Assembly (NCBI GenBank): GCA_030691925.1
Contig: JAUYDG010000115.1
Span: 1-6,972, forward strand
DNA length: 6,972 nucleotides
From: Nanobdellota archaeon
GTDB lineage: Archaea > Nanobdellota > Nanobdellia > SCGC-AAA011-G17 > VGLX01
Direction of reading: 5' to 3'
A model generated the notes under the pieces. The model saw only the letters and a list, made by a program, of their open reading frames with translations. It made no database searches and was not told the origin of the DNA. The position numbers and the translations under genes were made by a program. Below, piece after piece: positions 1 through 5,496 of the stretch; positions within the stretch are counted from its first letter, which is position 1, and the number at the start of each line of letters is the position of its first letter.

Positions 1-619
1 AGTCTTTCTTCATCGTTCTTTTGAAGGCGCTTATAGCCAGTTTTATGCCTTCGTCTATTGTCATCGTTTCTTTGTATTCCCTGTTTAGGATGACTTTCAT
101 CTCATTTTCGTCTTCGCCGATCGCTGTTGCTTTGTACTCGAAGAATATGCCTGTTGGGTCTGTCACGTAGACCCTGGGTTTGTCGTCTACGCCTGCGAAC
201 AGTATTGATACTCCGAATGGCCTTGCTCCGCCGTATTGCGTGTAGAACTGTTTCAGGTCTGCTATTTCTTTGACCAGTTCTATTATTTCCATCGGCTCAT
301 CGTTCATTACCCTGTGCTGCTGTGCCAGCAGTTGCGCTCTTTCTATCAGCACTCGTCCGTCCATCATGAATCCTGAGGATGCTGCTGCAACGTGGTCGTC
401 GATTTGGGATACTTTTTCTACTGATTTGGCCACTATGAGCTTTTCTGTCAGTCTTTTGTCTGTTATGATCAGTGCTCCGTCTTTGCATGTCATGCCTATG
501 GCTGTTATGCCTTGCTTTACTGCTTTTTTTGCATACTCTACTTGTAGTAACCTTCCGTCTGGGCTGAACATCGTGGATGCTCTGTCATACCCCATCATCT
601 GGTGTTCTGCTTGTTCCAT
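1..619 (-). CDS. psmA: Archaeal 20S proteasome alpha subunit, C-terminus cut by window edge
   Basis: This is the alpha subunit of the archaeal 20S proteasome, which forms the outer heptameric rings, gates substrate entry and docks ATPases such as PAN; it is cytosolic and has no catalytic Thr. The first 206 residues are visible; the family is usually about 240-260 long. Residues 11-30 are the alpha signature, beginning YDRASTMFSPDGR and ending QVEYA. The family blocks GGARPFG (130-136) and EYKATAIG (161-168) are present. Lys69 in SVEKV aligns with the Thermoplasma Lys66 that contacts the C-terminal tails of activators. The start is ATG at 619, fixed by AGGAGGT at 628-634 with an 8-base spacer. 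Only 5 bases separate it from the rnp2 stop, and its ribosome binding site lies in the rnp2 3' end, so the two are probably co-transcribed and translationally coupled. Asp is GAC in 14 of 15 cases. The identification rests on recognised family motifs and is secure. Confidence 0.97.
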   Translation of the reverse strand, partial: MEQAEHQMMGYDRASTMFSPDGRLLQVEYAKKAVKQGITAIGMTCKDGALIITDKRLTEKLIVAKSVEKVSQIDDHVAAASSGFMMDGRVLIERAQLLAQQHRVMNDEPMEIIELVKEIADLKQFYTQYGGARPFGVSILFAGVDDKPRVYVTDPTGIFFEYKATAIGEDENEMKVILNREYKETMTIDEGIKLAISAFKRTMKKD

Positions 620-624
620 ATTAT

Positions 625-969
625 CTAACCTCCTTTAGGGAATATATTTTTTGCTTTGTTAAGCATTCCTGATACTCCTATCGTTTTGACTATTGCTTTT
701 TGATTACCGATTTTTTCTATCATTGTTAAAGCTGTTTTTACTTGGTCTACGGATTTTGTGCTGGTTCTTATTATTCCTCTGTTTTCATCCCATAGGTCTA
801 GTACCATTATCCCTGCTCTTCCGTATCCTAGCTCTCCTAAGAACTGTAGCATTTTTTTCTCCAGTTCATGTTTTACTTCTTTGAACTTCAGTTGCTGTTC
901 CGCCTTTACCTCGTATGTTATGTACCTTTTCTTTTCTCTGAAGCTGGGTGGTACAGGTTTTATTTCGAT
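625..969 (-). CDS. rnp2: RNase P protein component 2 (Pop5 family), probable AUC start
   Basis: This is Pop5, an archaeal RNase P protein that works with Rpp30 on the catalytic RNA in 5' maturation of tRNA. From ATC at 969 the product is 114 residues, close to the family's usual 110-130. Family landmarks are PPSFREKKRYI (7-17), LGELGYGRAGI (44-54), NRGIIRTS (63-70) and the C-terminal KTIGVSG (95-101). The reading frame is unbroken from these N-terminal residues to the TAG at 625-627. In frame upstream lie TGA (976-978) and TAA (973-975), followed by AAT, ATC, GAA, ATA, AAA and CCT; no ATG, GTG or TTG occurs until the ATG at 852. Starting at 852 would delete the first 39 residues, including the conserved Arg-Lys-Tyr block. 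GGGTGAT at 975-981 precedes ATC by 5 bases, the same register as in psmA. ATA at 961-963 is the alternative start. The family call is strong; the exact start is inferred. Confidence 0.9.
   Translation of the reverse strand: MEIKPVPPSFREKKRYITYEVKAEQQLKFKEVKHELEKKMLQFLGELGYGRAGIMVLDLWDENRGIIRTSTKSVDQVKTALTMIEKIGNQKAIVKTIGVSGMLNKAKNIFPKGG
628..634 (-). promoter_or_regulatory. Strong Shine-Dalgarno for psmA, inside the end of rnp2
   Basis: Read on the minus strand, AGGAGGT lies 8 bases ahead of the psmA ATG. It is also the final Gly-Gly coding sequence of rnp2, ending one base into that gene's stop codon, which suits re-initiation by ribosomes finishing rnp2. Confidence 0.85.
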
Positions 970-974
970 ATTTT

Positions 975-981
975 ATCACCC
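975..981 (-). promoter_or_regulatory. Shine-Dalgarno that points to an ATC start for rnp2
   Basis: GGGTGAT on the minus strand matches the GGUGAU part of the archaeal 16S complement. It lies 5 bases before ATC (967-969) and 11 before ATA (961-963). Placed on the full GGAGGUGAU complement, the distance to ATC equals the distance from the psmA site to its ATG, which favours ATC. Confidence 0.65.
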
Positions 982-987
982 TTAATA

Positions 988-1025
988 ACGAGAATTTAGC
1001 ATTTTTTTCCTTTTCTTCTTCTCGT
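988..1025 (-). other. Potential hairpin in the rnp2 leader
   Basis: ACGAGAA (1019-1025, read on minus) is perfectly complementary to TTCTCGT (988-994). They form a 7-bp stem around a 24-base A-rich loop. The stem ends just upstream of the rnp2 Shine-Dalgarno (975-981). The loop holds an ATG (1000-1002) that opens a six-codon ORF, MLNSRY, stopping at 982-984. It is a possible translational control element, but a stem this short could occur by chance. Confidence 0.35.
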
Positions 1026-1051
1026 CCCGTTTTAAGATATAATATTTGGTC

Positions 1052-1059
1052 TTTATAAA
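1052..1059 (-). promoter_or_regulatory. Probable TATA box for rnp2-psmA
   Basis: TTTATAAA, preceded on the minus strand by an A-rich BRE-like stretch (ACAAAAA), is the best TATA element upstream of rnp2. Usual archaeal spacing puts the transcript start near 1028-1030. That gives a leader of about 60 bases containing the hairpin, the mini-ORF and the Shine-Dalgarno. Confidence 0.55.
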
Positions 1060-1098
1060 TTTTTGTATTTGGTTTTTAGCAGTAATGCTTTAGAAAGA

Positions 1099-1106
1099 TT
1101 TATATA
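1099..1106 (+). promoter_or_regulatory. TATA box for the HD-domain gene
   Basis: TTTATATA, preceded by the purine-rich AGAAAGA, is a good archaeal TATA/BRE pair. The expected transcript start is near 1128-1130. That leaves about 19 leader bases before the ATG at 1148, with AGGCGAT (1138-1144) as an imperfect Shine-Dalgarno. Confidence 0.7.
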
Positions 1107-1147
1107 TAACTTTTACCACTATTTAGTAATGAATTATAGGCGATAAT

Positions 1148-1780
1148 ATGACACAATCTATCGAAAGAATGGTGGAAAATGAACTGAGTGCTATAGGCAT
1201 TCCTATAGGGGAAAGCTGCTTTATAATTGGTTATTTAGACCTAGTGAGGGAGAAGGATTTGCCGACTTATTACCATTCGATGAGAGTGGGCTTGCTTTCT
1301 TCAAAAATTGCGAGGCATCTAGGCTTAGATGAGAAAACGTTGCTAATTGCAGGGTTAACCCATGATATTGGCAAGGTGCTTATAGAGAAGGATATACTGC
1401 AGAAGAAAGGTGTGCTGACAGAAAAAGAAATGGAAAAAATTAAGGGCCACCCCGTGTACAGCTATGAGCTGCTGAAGGATAAGTACAGGACTTGTGCAGA
1501 GATAGTTCTAAGGCATCACAAGTATCAGTCGAATTCCTACCCAAAGGAGGATCAAGGCGCAGATAAGTTTTCACCTGATATGCGGTCTAGAATAGAGGAT
1601 TGCGCAAAAGCGCTTTCATTGGCAGACATTTATGATGCTTTAACAACAAGGGTTAATTACAGGCTTAACAAGGATAGATTAAGCAAGGAAGAAGTGAAGT
1701 CTATCTTGCTTAAAGAGAAGCCTTATATAAGCAGCATCATAACAGACCTTTATGCCAAGGGAATCTTGGGAGAAAGTTAA
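1148..1780 (+). CDS. HD-domain (HD-GYP-like) metal-dependent phosphohydrolase
   Basis: This 210-residue protein belongs to the HD superfamily and most resembles the HD-GYP/HDIG branch. Metal-binding positions appear in family order: His43 (YYHSMRV), His72-Asp73 in HDIGK with Lys76, His101 (GHP), His123-His124 and Asp160 (ADIYDALT). HD-GYP enzymes usually hydrolyse cyclic dinucleotides. Here the HHExxDGxGYP motif is degenerate, reading HHKYQSNSYP (123-132), and the extra acidic ligand four residues before the first His is replaced by Pro39. Substrate is therefore uncertain: cyclic nucleotide, (p)ppGpp-like compound, nucleotide or another phosphoester. There is no signal peptide or membrane span, so it is probably cytosolic and stand-alone without a sensor domain. 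It is divergent from rnp2 and convergent with the protease, sharing a TTAA stop overlap. Asp is mostly GAT (11 of 14), unlike psmA, perhaps because of strand composition. The superfamily call is firm; activity is open. Confidence 0.87.
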   Translation: MTQSIERMVENELSAIGIPIGESCFIIGYLDLVREKDLPTYYHSMRVGLLSSKIARHLGLDEKTLLIAGLTHDIGKVLIEKDILQKKGVLTEKEMEKIKGHPVYSYELLKDKYRTCAEIVLRHHKYQSNSYPKEDQGADKFSPDMRSRIEDCAKALSLADIYDALTTRVNYRLNKDRLSKEEVKSILLKEKPYISSIITDLYAKGILGES

Positions 1781-4700
1781 GGCTTTTTCTGTTTTAGCAG
1801 TTCTTTATAGCTTTTGAAAGGGTCGAAACTTTTGAAGATTGATTCGTGTTTTTCATCAGGAGGTGTGATGTTTTCTAATGGCTCACTTTCCTTGCTTTTG
1901 CTCACCCCTTTGAACTTCGCTTTAACGTCTTTTGTTTTCGGGGGTATCACGAAGTCTGGTTTTGGTATGCCCTCTTTCCCTTTTCTTTGCCTGTACCTTT
2001 TTAATACATAGAAATGTGCGAAGAGCATCATTACTATTACGAATACGAAGCTGCTTACAGCTATTTTGTGGCCTTTTGCAGTGTCTACTGCCCTGGTGCT
2101 TATGCTCGTGGCTGTTTGCTTAGGGCTTATCACCCATCCTTTAATACTTTTTAGCGCGTTCCATATCTTTGCTGTGAACCCTTCTTTTACTTCCTCTTTT
2201 ACTGTTCCTTTTACTTCAAATGGGCTTTCCTGCTTTTCTTCAGCAGGCTTGTTTTCTGGTAAGTTTTCTGATGGTTTTGGGGTTTCACTTGCTGTTCCTT
2301 CTTCATCTGACGATATGGGGCTAGAGCTCGCTGCTCCTGTCGTTGTTGCTGCTGGACTTTCTGTCGTGCCTGTGCTTGGGCTGGAGCAGCTTTGTGATTC
2401 TGCTGGCTTGCTGTAAGTGGTAGCACAGCTGTTGAGGTCTGTGCATGTCCTTGTTTGCTGGCTGCTGGAGCAGGTGTTCCATTCTGTGCAGTTCCAGCTC
2501 TCAGTGCATATTACGACGTTCCTTTCCTCAGAGATGTTTTCTTTGTTGCTTGAGTCAATGCATTTGATGCTCCAGTAATATCTGTTATTTGTTAATGTGG
2601 CGCTGAAATCTTGTATGGAAGATGTCGCTATGCTATCATCGGTTGAGTTGACAGTTCCGTTTATCAATAGGCTGCAGTTTGCTATGCTCGTGTCTTCTAC
2701 CGTATACGTGAAGTTGGCTGGTGATTGTGTAGATGCGCCTTCAGAAGGCGAGGATAACAGGATAGCAGGATAGGAAACATCTGCTGTGAATGAGACTTCT
2801 GTTAGTATTTCGTTTCCGGCTTTGTCTTTTGAGTAGACTTTTATGCTGTTCTGTTCGTTTACTACTCCGAATGTCGTGTTTTCACAGTTCGTGATTGTCG
2901 TGTTGGCTCCGTTGTTAAGGCTGTACCAGCAGCTGTCAAGATTCGAGTCTGTTGCCATAAGGTTTAGTGCTAAGGAATTGTTATCTAGGTATGTTGTGTT
3001 TTCGGGTGAGGATACTGCTAGCGCTGGTGTTGTTGCGTCTATTGTTAGCGTGTAGTTTGTGCTGTTGAATGCCTTGTTGTTTGCAGAGTCTGTGCATTCC
3101 ACGTTCCATGCGTAGTTCCCATCTTGTAGTTTTACTTCGTCGAAGCTTGTTAATGTGTCACTTGTTATTCCTGATTTGGTCTGGTTTAAATGCCATTCGT
3201 CCCAGTTGCCGTATAAGCTGCAGTTGTCTATGCTTAGGTCTGTTGCTTTAAACTTGAATTGTATGCTTTCTAGGTTTGAGAATGAGCTGTCTGATGGCGA
3301 TTCTAGGTTGATAATTGGATTTGTAAGGTCTGTTGCGAATGACGCTTCTGATGAGGCTTCATTGCTGGCGGTATCGTTGACGAAAAGCTTTAAGTTATGC
3401 GAGTTTTCAGAAACATTTAATGTTATATTAGCGCAATTTTCGATTGTTATGTTATTGTTCTCATCTAGACTGTACCAACAAGAGTCTAAGTTTTGCTCTG
3501 TTATTGAGAAGTTAAGTTCTATGCTTATTGTTGTGTATGTTGTGTTTTGCGGTGAAGTAATCTCTAATGCTGGTGTGGTGGAGTCCACTTTTATTGTATA
3601 GTTTTCTTGTGCTGTTCCTATGTTGTTGGCTGTGTCGTTGCATTCTATATTCCATTCGTAAATTCCGTCTTCCAGGCTTGTTGTGAAACTGTTCTCCGTG
3701 GCTGAGATTGTTTGGTTTAAGTGCCAGCTGTTCCAGCTTCCGTACAGGCTGCAGCTGTCCGGGTTTTGTTCTGTTAGTGAGAAAGATAATATTACAGGGT
3801 TTTTTGCGTAAGAATTATTTTGCGTTGCTAAACTTATTACTGGGCTTGTCATGTCTGTTGTGAACATTACTGTGATGTAGTTCTGGTTTCCCAAGCTGTC
3901 GTTAGCATACAAGCTTAGTGTTTGCTGCCCTTCTACTGTGTCCAAGCTTGTGTCGCCTGTGAGTACAGTGTTCTCTCCTCCGTTGATGTTGTACCATGTA
4001 GAGCCTACACTGTTTATGTCATTGGTGGTGTAGGCTAGTGAAAGGGAAGTGTTTGTGTTGTAGGTCGAGTTAAGAGGTGAAACTATGCTTAGCGATGGCC
4101 CTATGCTGTCTGTTAAGGATTTTACAGCTTCGTATACGCTTATTCTGGAGTAGGTTCCTCCGCTTGCTGAGTCGTAGATATTTTTTCCTGTGTTGTTCAG
4201 TACTGTCCTTACCTCTTGAGGTGTTAATACGCCTGAGTTTGCCCTTGAGTATTGTTGTACTATCGCTGCTGCTCCTGCTATGTGCGGAGCTGACATGCTT
4301 GTTCCTGACATCGTTGCAGTGCTTCCTGTTATGTTCGTTGACAATATGTTTACTCCTGGCGCTAGTATTGTTAGCACGTCTCCTCCCCTGTTGTATGTTA
4401 TACCATCGCTTTTCGTTGTTGCTCCTGCTGATGTCACGTTTTCGTTGCATGCAGGGTAGGACACTCCTGATGTGTAATGGTTGTTTCCGGAGGATGCTAC
4501 TAGGAATAGTCCTGCCGCGTATGCTGCTGATAGCGCTGACACGTCAGCATAGTCTGTCGGGCAGCTGCTGCTTGTGTATTGCCCTCCGTCCCCGAAGCTC
4601 ATACTTATTGCTGAGATGTTGAAAGTGTTCTTGTTGATGATGCACCATTCCAGCCCGGATATTATGTCTGAGGTCGAGCAGCTTCCTGCTGAGTCGCATA

Positions 4701-5418
4701 CTTTTATCATCGCTATTTTTGCGTCTGGGGCTACTCCTACTACTGTCCCTTTTGCCGCTGCTATCCCTGCAACATGGGTTCCATGGCCGTGGTCGTCATA
4801 AGGGTCAGCATCGCTGTTGACATAGTCATAGCCTACCACTTTGTTGCAGTTTCCGCTTAGGAAGTCTGCTTCTGTACAGCCGCCTAGGCTTTCATGCGTA
4901 TAGTTTATCCCTGTGTCTAGTATGCATATTGTTTCTCCTGTTCCTGTGATGTTCTGGTTGTTTATCTGGTAAGGGTGCGCTTTGGAAGCGTTGACCAATG
5001 GTACGGTGTCTGATAGCAGTATTGTGTAAGTCTTGTCGAAGTATATTTTTTCTACGTTGGGGTTGTGCTTCAGCTTTTCCAGTCCTTCAGCTGTTACTTC
5101 CCCTGAGAACCCTTTGATTATCGAGTATTCGTGTTTCTTCTCGAACTCGTCTTCTGATAGCGTTGACAACACTTTTTGCTGGGAGGTTTTTGTCTGTATC
5201 ACTGCAGTCATGAACCCTGTTATCTTAGATGAGACTCCTGGTTGTTTCAGGACTACTATCACTGGTGCTTTCTCTTCTTTTGTCAGCTCTTTTGCCACTT
5301 CTTGGTCTGTTGGCACTTCTTCTATAGCTGTTGAGAATCCTGTTACTCCGGTGTTTATTGAGTAGAATGATAGTGTAAGGAGCAGTAAGACAATTGGTAT
5401 TGCTATTATCTTCCTCAT
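1777..5418 (-). CDS. Secreted membrane-anchored subtilisin-like (S8) serine protease with Ig-like stalk and TSP1-like module
   Basis: This is a 1213-residue exported subtilase. Residues 1-22 form a signal peptide. About 50-140 resemble an I9 inhibitor propeptide, with GFSGEVT and NPNVEKIYFD. The S8 domain spans about 145-435, with catalytic Asp168 (CILDTG), His212 (HGTHVAG) and Ser374 (GTSMSAPH), and Asn312 (SSGNN) as the oxyanion-hole residue, so it should be active. Residues 441-970 form a stalk of six beta-sandwich-like modules of two alternating types. Residues 971-1011 are a six-Cys TSP1-like module, 1012-1070 a Ser/Thr/Pro/Glu-rich linker, 1081-1097 a possible amphipathic helix, and 1119-1139 a membrane span followed by basic KRYRQRKGK. 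This predicts an extracellular enzyme held on a stalk, with a cytoplasmic tail of about 74 residues. The ATG at 5418 lacks a Shine-Dalgarno and sits about 30 bases from a TATA box, suggesting a leaderless mRNA. The target substrate is unknown. Confidence 0.95.
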   Translation of the reverse strand: MRKIIAIPIVLLLLTLSFYSINTGVTGFSTAIEEVPTDQEVAKELTKEEKAPVIVVLKQPGVSSKITGFMTAVIQTKTSQQKVLSTLSEDEFEKKHEYSIIKGFSGEVTAEGLEKLKHNPNVEKIYFDKTYTILLSDTVPLVNASKAHPYQINNQNITGTGETICILDTGINYTHESLGGCTEADFLSGNCNKVVGYDYVNSDADPYDDHGHGTHVAGIAAAKGTVVGVAPDAKIAMIKVCDSAGSCSTSDIISGLEWCIINKNTFNISAISMSFGDGGQYTSSSCPTDYADVSALSAAYAAGLFLVASSGNNHYTSGVSYPACNENVTSAGATTKSDGITYNRGGDVLTILAPGVNILSTNITGSTATMSGTSMSAPHIAGAAAIVQQYSRANSGVLTPQEVRTVLNNTGKNIYDSASGGTYSRISVYEAVKSLTDSIGPSLSIVSPLNSTYNTNTSLSLAYTTNDINSVGSTWYNINGGENTVLTGDTSLDTVEGQQTLSLYANDSLGNQNYITVMFTTDMTSPVISLATQNNSYAKNPVILSFSLTEQNPDSCSLYGSWNSWHLNQTISATENSFTTSLEDGIYEWNIECNDTANNIGTAQENYTIKVDSTTPALEITSPQNTTYTTISIELNFSITEQNLDSCWYSLDENNNITIENCANITLNVSENSHNLKLFVNDTASNEASSEASFATDLTNPIINLESPSDSSFSNLESIQFKFKATDLSIDNCSLYGNWDEWHLNQTKSGITSDTLTSFDEVKLQDGNYAWNVECTDSANNKAFNSTNYTLTIDATTPALAVSSPENTTYLDNNSLALNLMATDSNLDSCWYSLNNGANTTITNCENTTFGVVNEQNSIKVYSKDKAGNEILTEVSFTADVSYPAILLSSPSEGASTQSPANFTYTVEDTSIANCSLLINGTVNSTDDSIATSSIQDFSATLTNNRYYWSIKCIDSSNKENISEERNVVICTESWNCTEWNTCSSSQQTRTCTDLNSCATTYSKPAESQSCSSPSTGTTESPAATTTGAASSSPISSDEEGTASETPKPSENLPENKPAEEKQESPFEVKGTVKEEVKEGFTAKIWNALKSIKGWVISPKQTATSISTRAVDTAKGHKIAVSSFVFVIVMMLFAHFYVLKRYRQRKGKEGIPKPDFVIPPKTKDVKAKFKGVSKSKESEPLENITPPDEKHESIFKSFDPFKSYKELLKQKKP
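3178..3219 (-). repeat. DNA copy 2 of the A-module core (SLYG.W..WHLNQT)
   Basis: This stretch encodes protease residues 734-747 and is the counterpart of 3709-3750, 531 bases away. The nucleotide copies have diverged at many positions, so the duplication is not recent. Confidence 0.7.
3709..3750 (-). repeat. DNA copy 1 of the A-module core (SLYG.W..WHLNQT)
   Basis: This stretch encodes protease residues 557-570. It aligns without gaps to 3178-3219, with SLYG, W, WHLNQT conserved, marking duplication of the A-B module pair. Confidence 0.7.
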
Positions 5419-5443
5419 TTTTTAAAAGTAAGAGTTTAAGATT

Positions 5444-5451
5444 TATTTAAA
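5444..5451 (-). promoter_or_regulatory. TATA box for the S8 protease
   Basis: TTTAAATA on the minus strand is centred about 29 bases before the ATG at 5418. No Shine-Dalgarno lies in between (the last bases are A/T-rich), so the transcript probably starts at or within a few bases of the ATG. Confidence 0.6.
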
Positions 5452-5468
5452 GTTTATTGTCGGGAATA

Positions 5469-5489
5469 CCCCATCAGCTTGCTGTGGGG
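5469..5489 (-). terminator. Imperfect inverted repeat after rnp3, possible transcript end
   Basis: CCCCA and TGGGG flank a CAG/CTG pair with one bulged base, making an 8-bp stem with a 4-base loop 7 bases past the rnp3 stop. No T-run follows on the minus strand, so it is not a textbook terminator. It may instead protect the mRNA 3' end or be chance. Confidence 0.3.
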
Positions 5490-5496
5490 ATGTTCA

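Larger units (their letters stand above)
970..1147. other. Divergent intergenic region between rnp2 and the HD gene
   Basis: No gene is visible here. The stretch holds the rnp2 leader (hairpin, mini-ORF, Shine-Dalgarno) on the minus side and the HD-gene promoter and leader on the plus side. The two TATA boxes lie about 47 bases apart centre to centre, close enough for a shared regulator, though I see no convincing operator. Confidence 0.7.
2509..4098 (-). repeat. Six tandem stalk modules in B-A-B-A-B-A order within the protease
   Basis: Residues 441-970 hold modules at about 441-524 (B1), 525-615 (A1), 616-698 (B2), 699-797 (A2), 798-880 (B3) and 881-970 (A3). Type A carries CSLYG.W..WHLNQT and a later W-N-x-E-C block, with Cys pairs 556/593, 733/775 and 915/953. 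A3 is degenerate, with CSLLING and YYWSIKC. Type B carries LDSCWYSL and a later NC, with Cys pairs 647/662 and 830/845. B1 has TWYNING and no Cys. The A1-B2 pair recurs as A2-B3 at a spacing of 177-183 residues, so the duplicated unit is probably two modules. These look like bacterial-type Ig-like (Big) folds; that fold assignment is inferred. Confidence 0.75.

Noticed and set aside
270..638. 122-codon plus-strand ORF
   Set aside because: It is antisense to the unmistakable psmA coding sequence.
625..852. rnp2 starting at the ATG at 852 (75 residues)
   Set aside because: The same frame upstream encodes the conserved Pop5 N-terminal block with a Shine-Dalgarno before it, so the short form would lose 39 family residues.
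1148..1780. Recent horizontal transfer of the HD gene based on codon use
   Set aside because: Its codon bias mirrors what the strand-wide T/G excess would produce, so codon use alone does not support transfer.
2211..2426. 71-codon minus-strand Gln/Lys-rich ORF
   Set aside because: It is an alternate frame of the Ser/Thr/Pro linker region of the protease.
3155..3601. 148-codon plus-strand ORF
   Set aside because: It lies opposite the repetitive stalk, has no promoter or ribosome binding site and no recognisable family feature.
2509..4098. CRISPR-like or satellite repeats
   Set aside because: The repeats are diverged, in frame and explained by protein module duplication; there are no short identical repeats with unique spacers.
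4077..4622. 181-codon plus-strand ORF
   Set aside because: It is Leu/Cys/Arg-rich and lies opposite the subtilase catalytic domain; it is a shadow frame created by the skewed composition.
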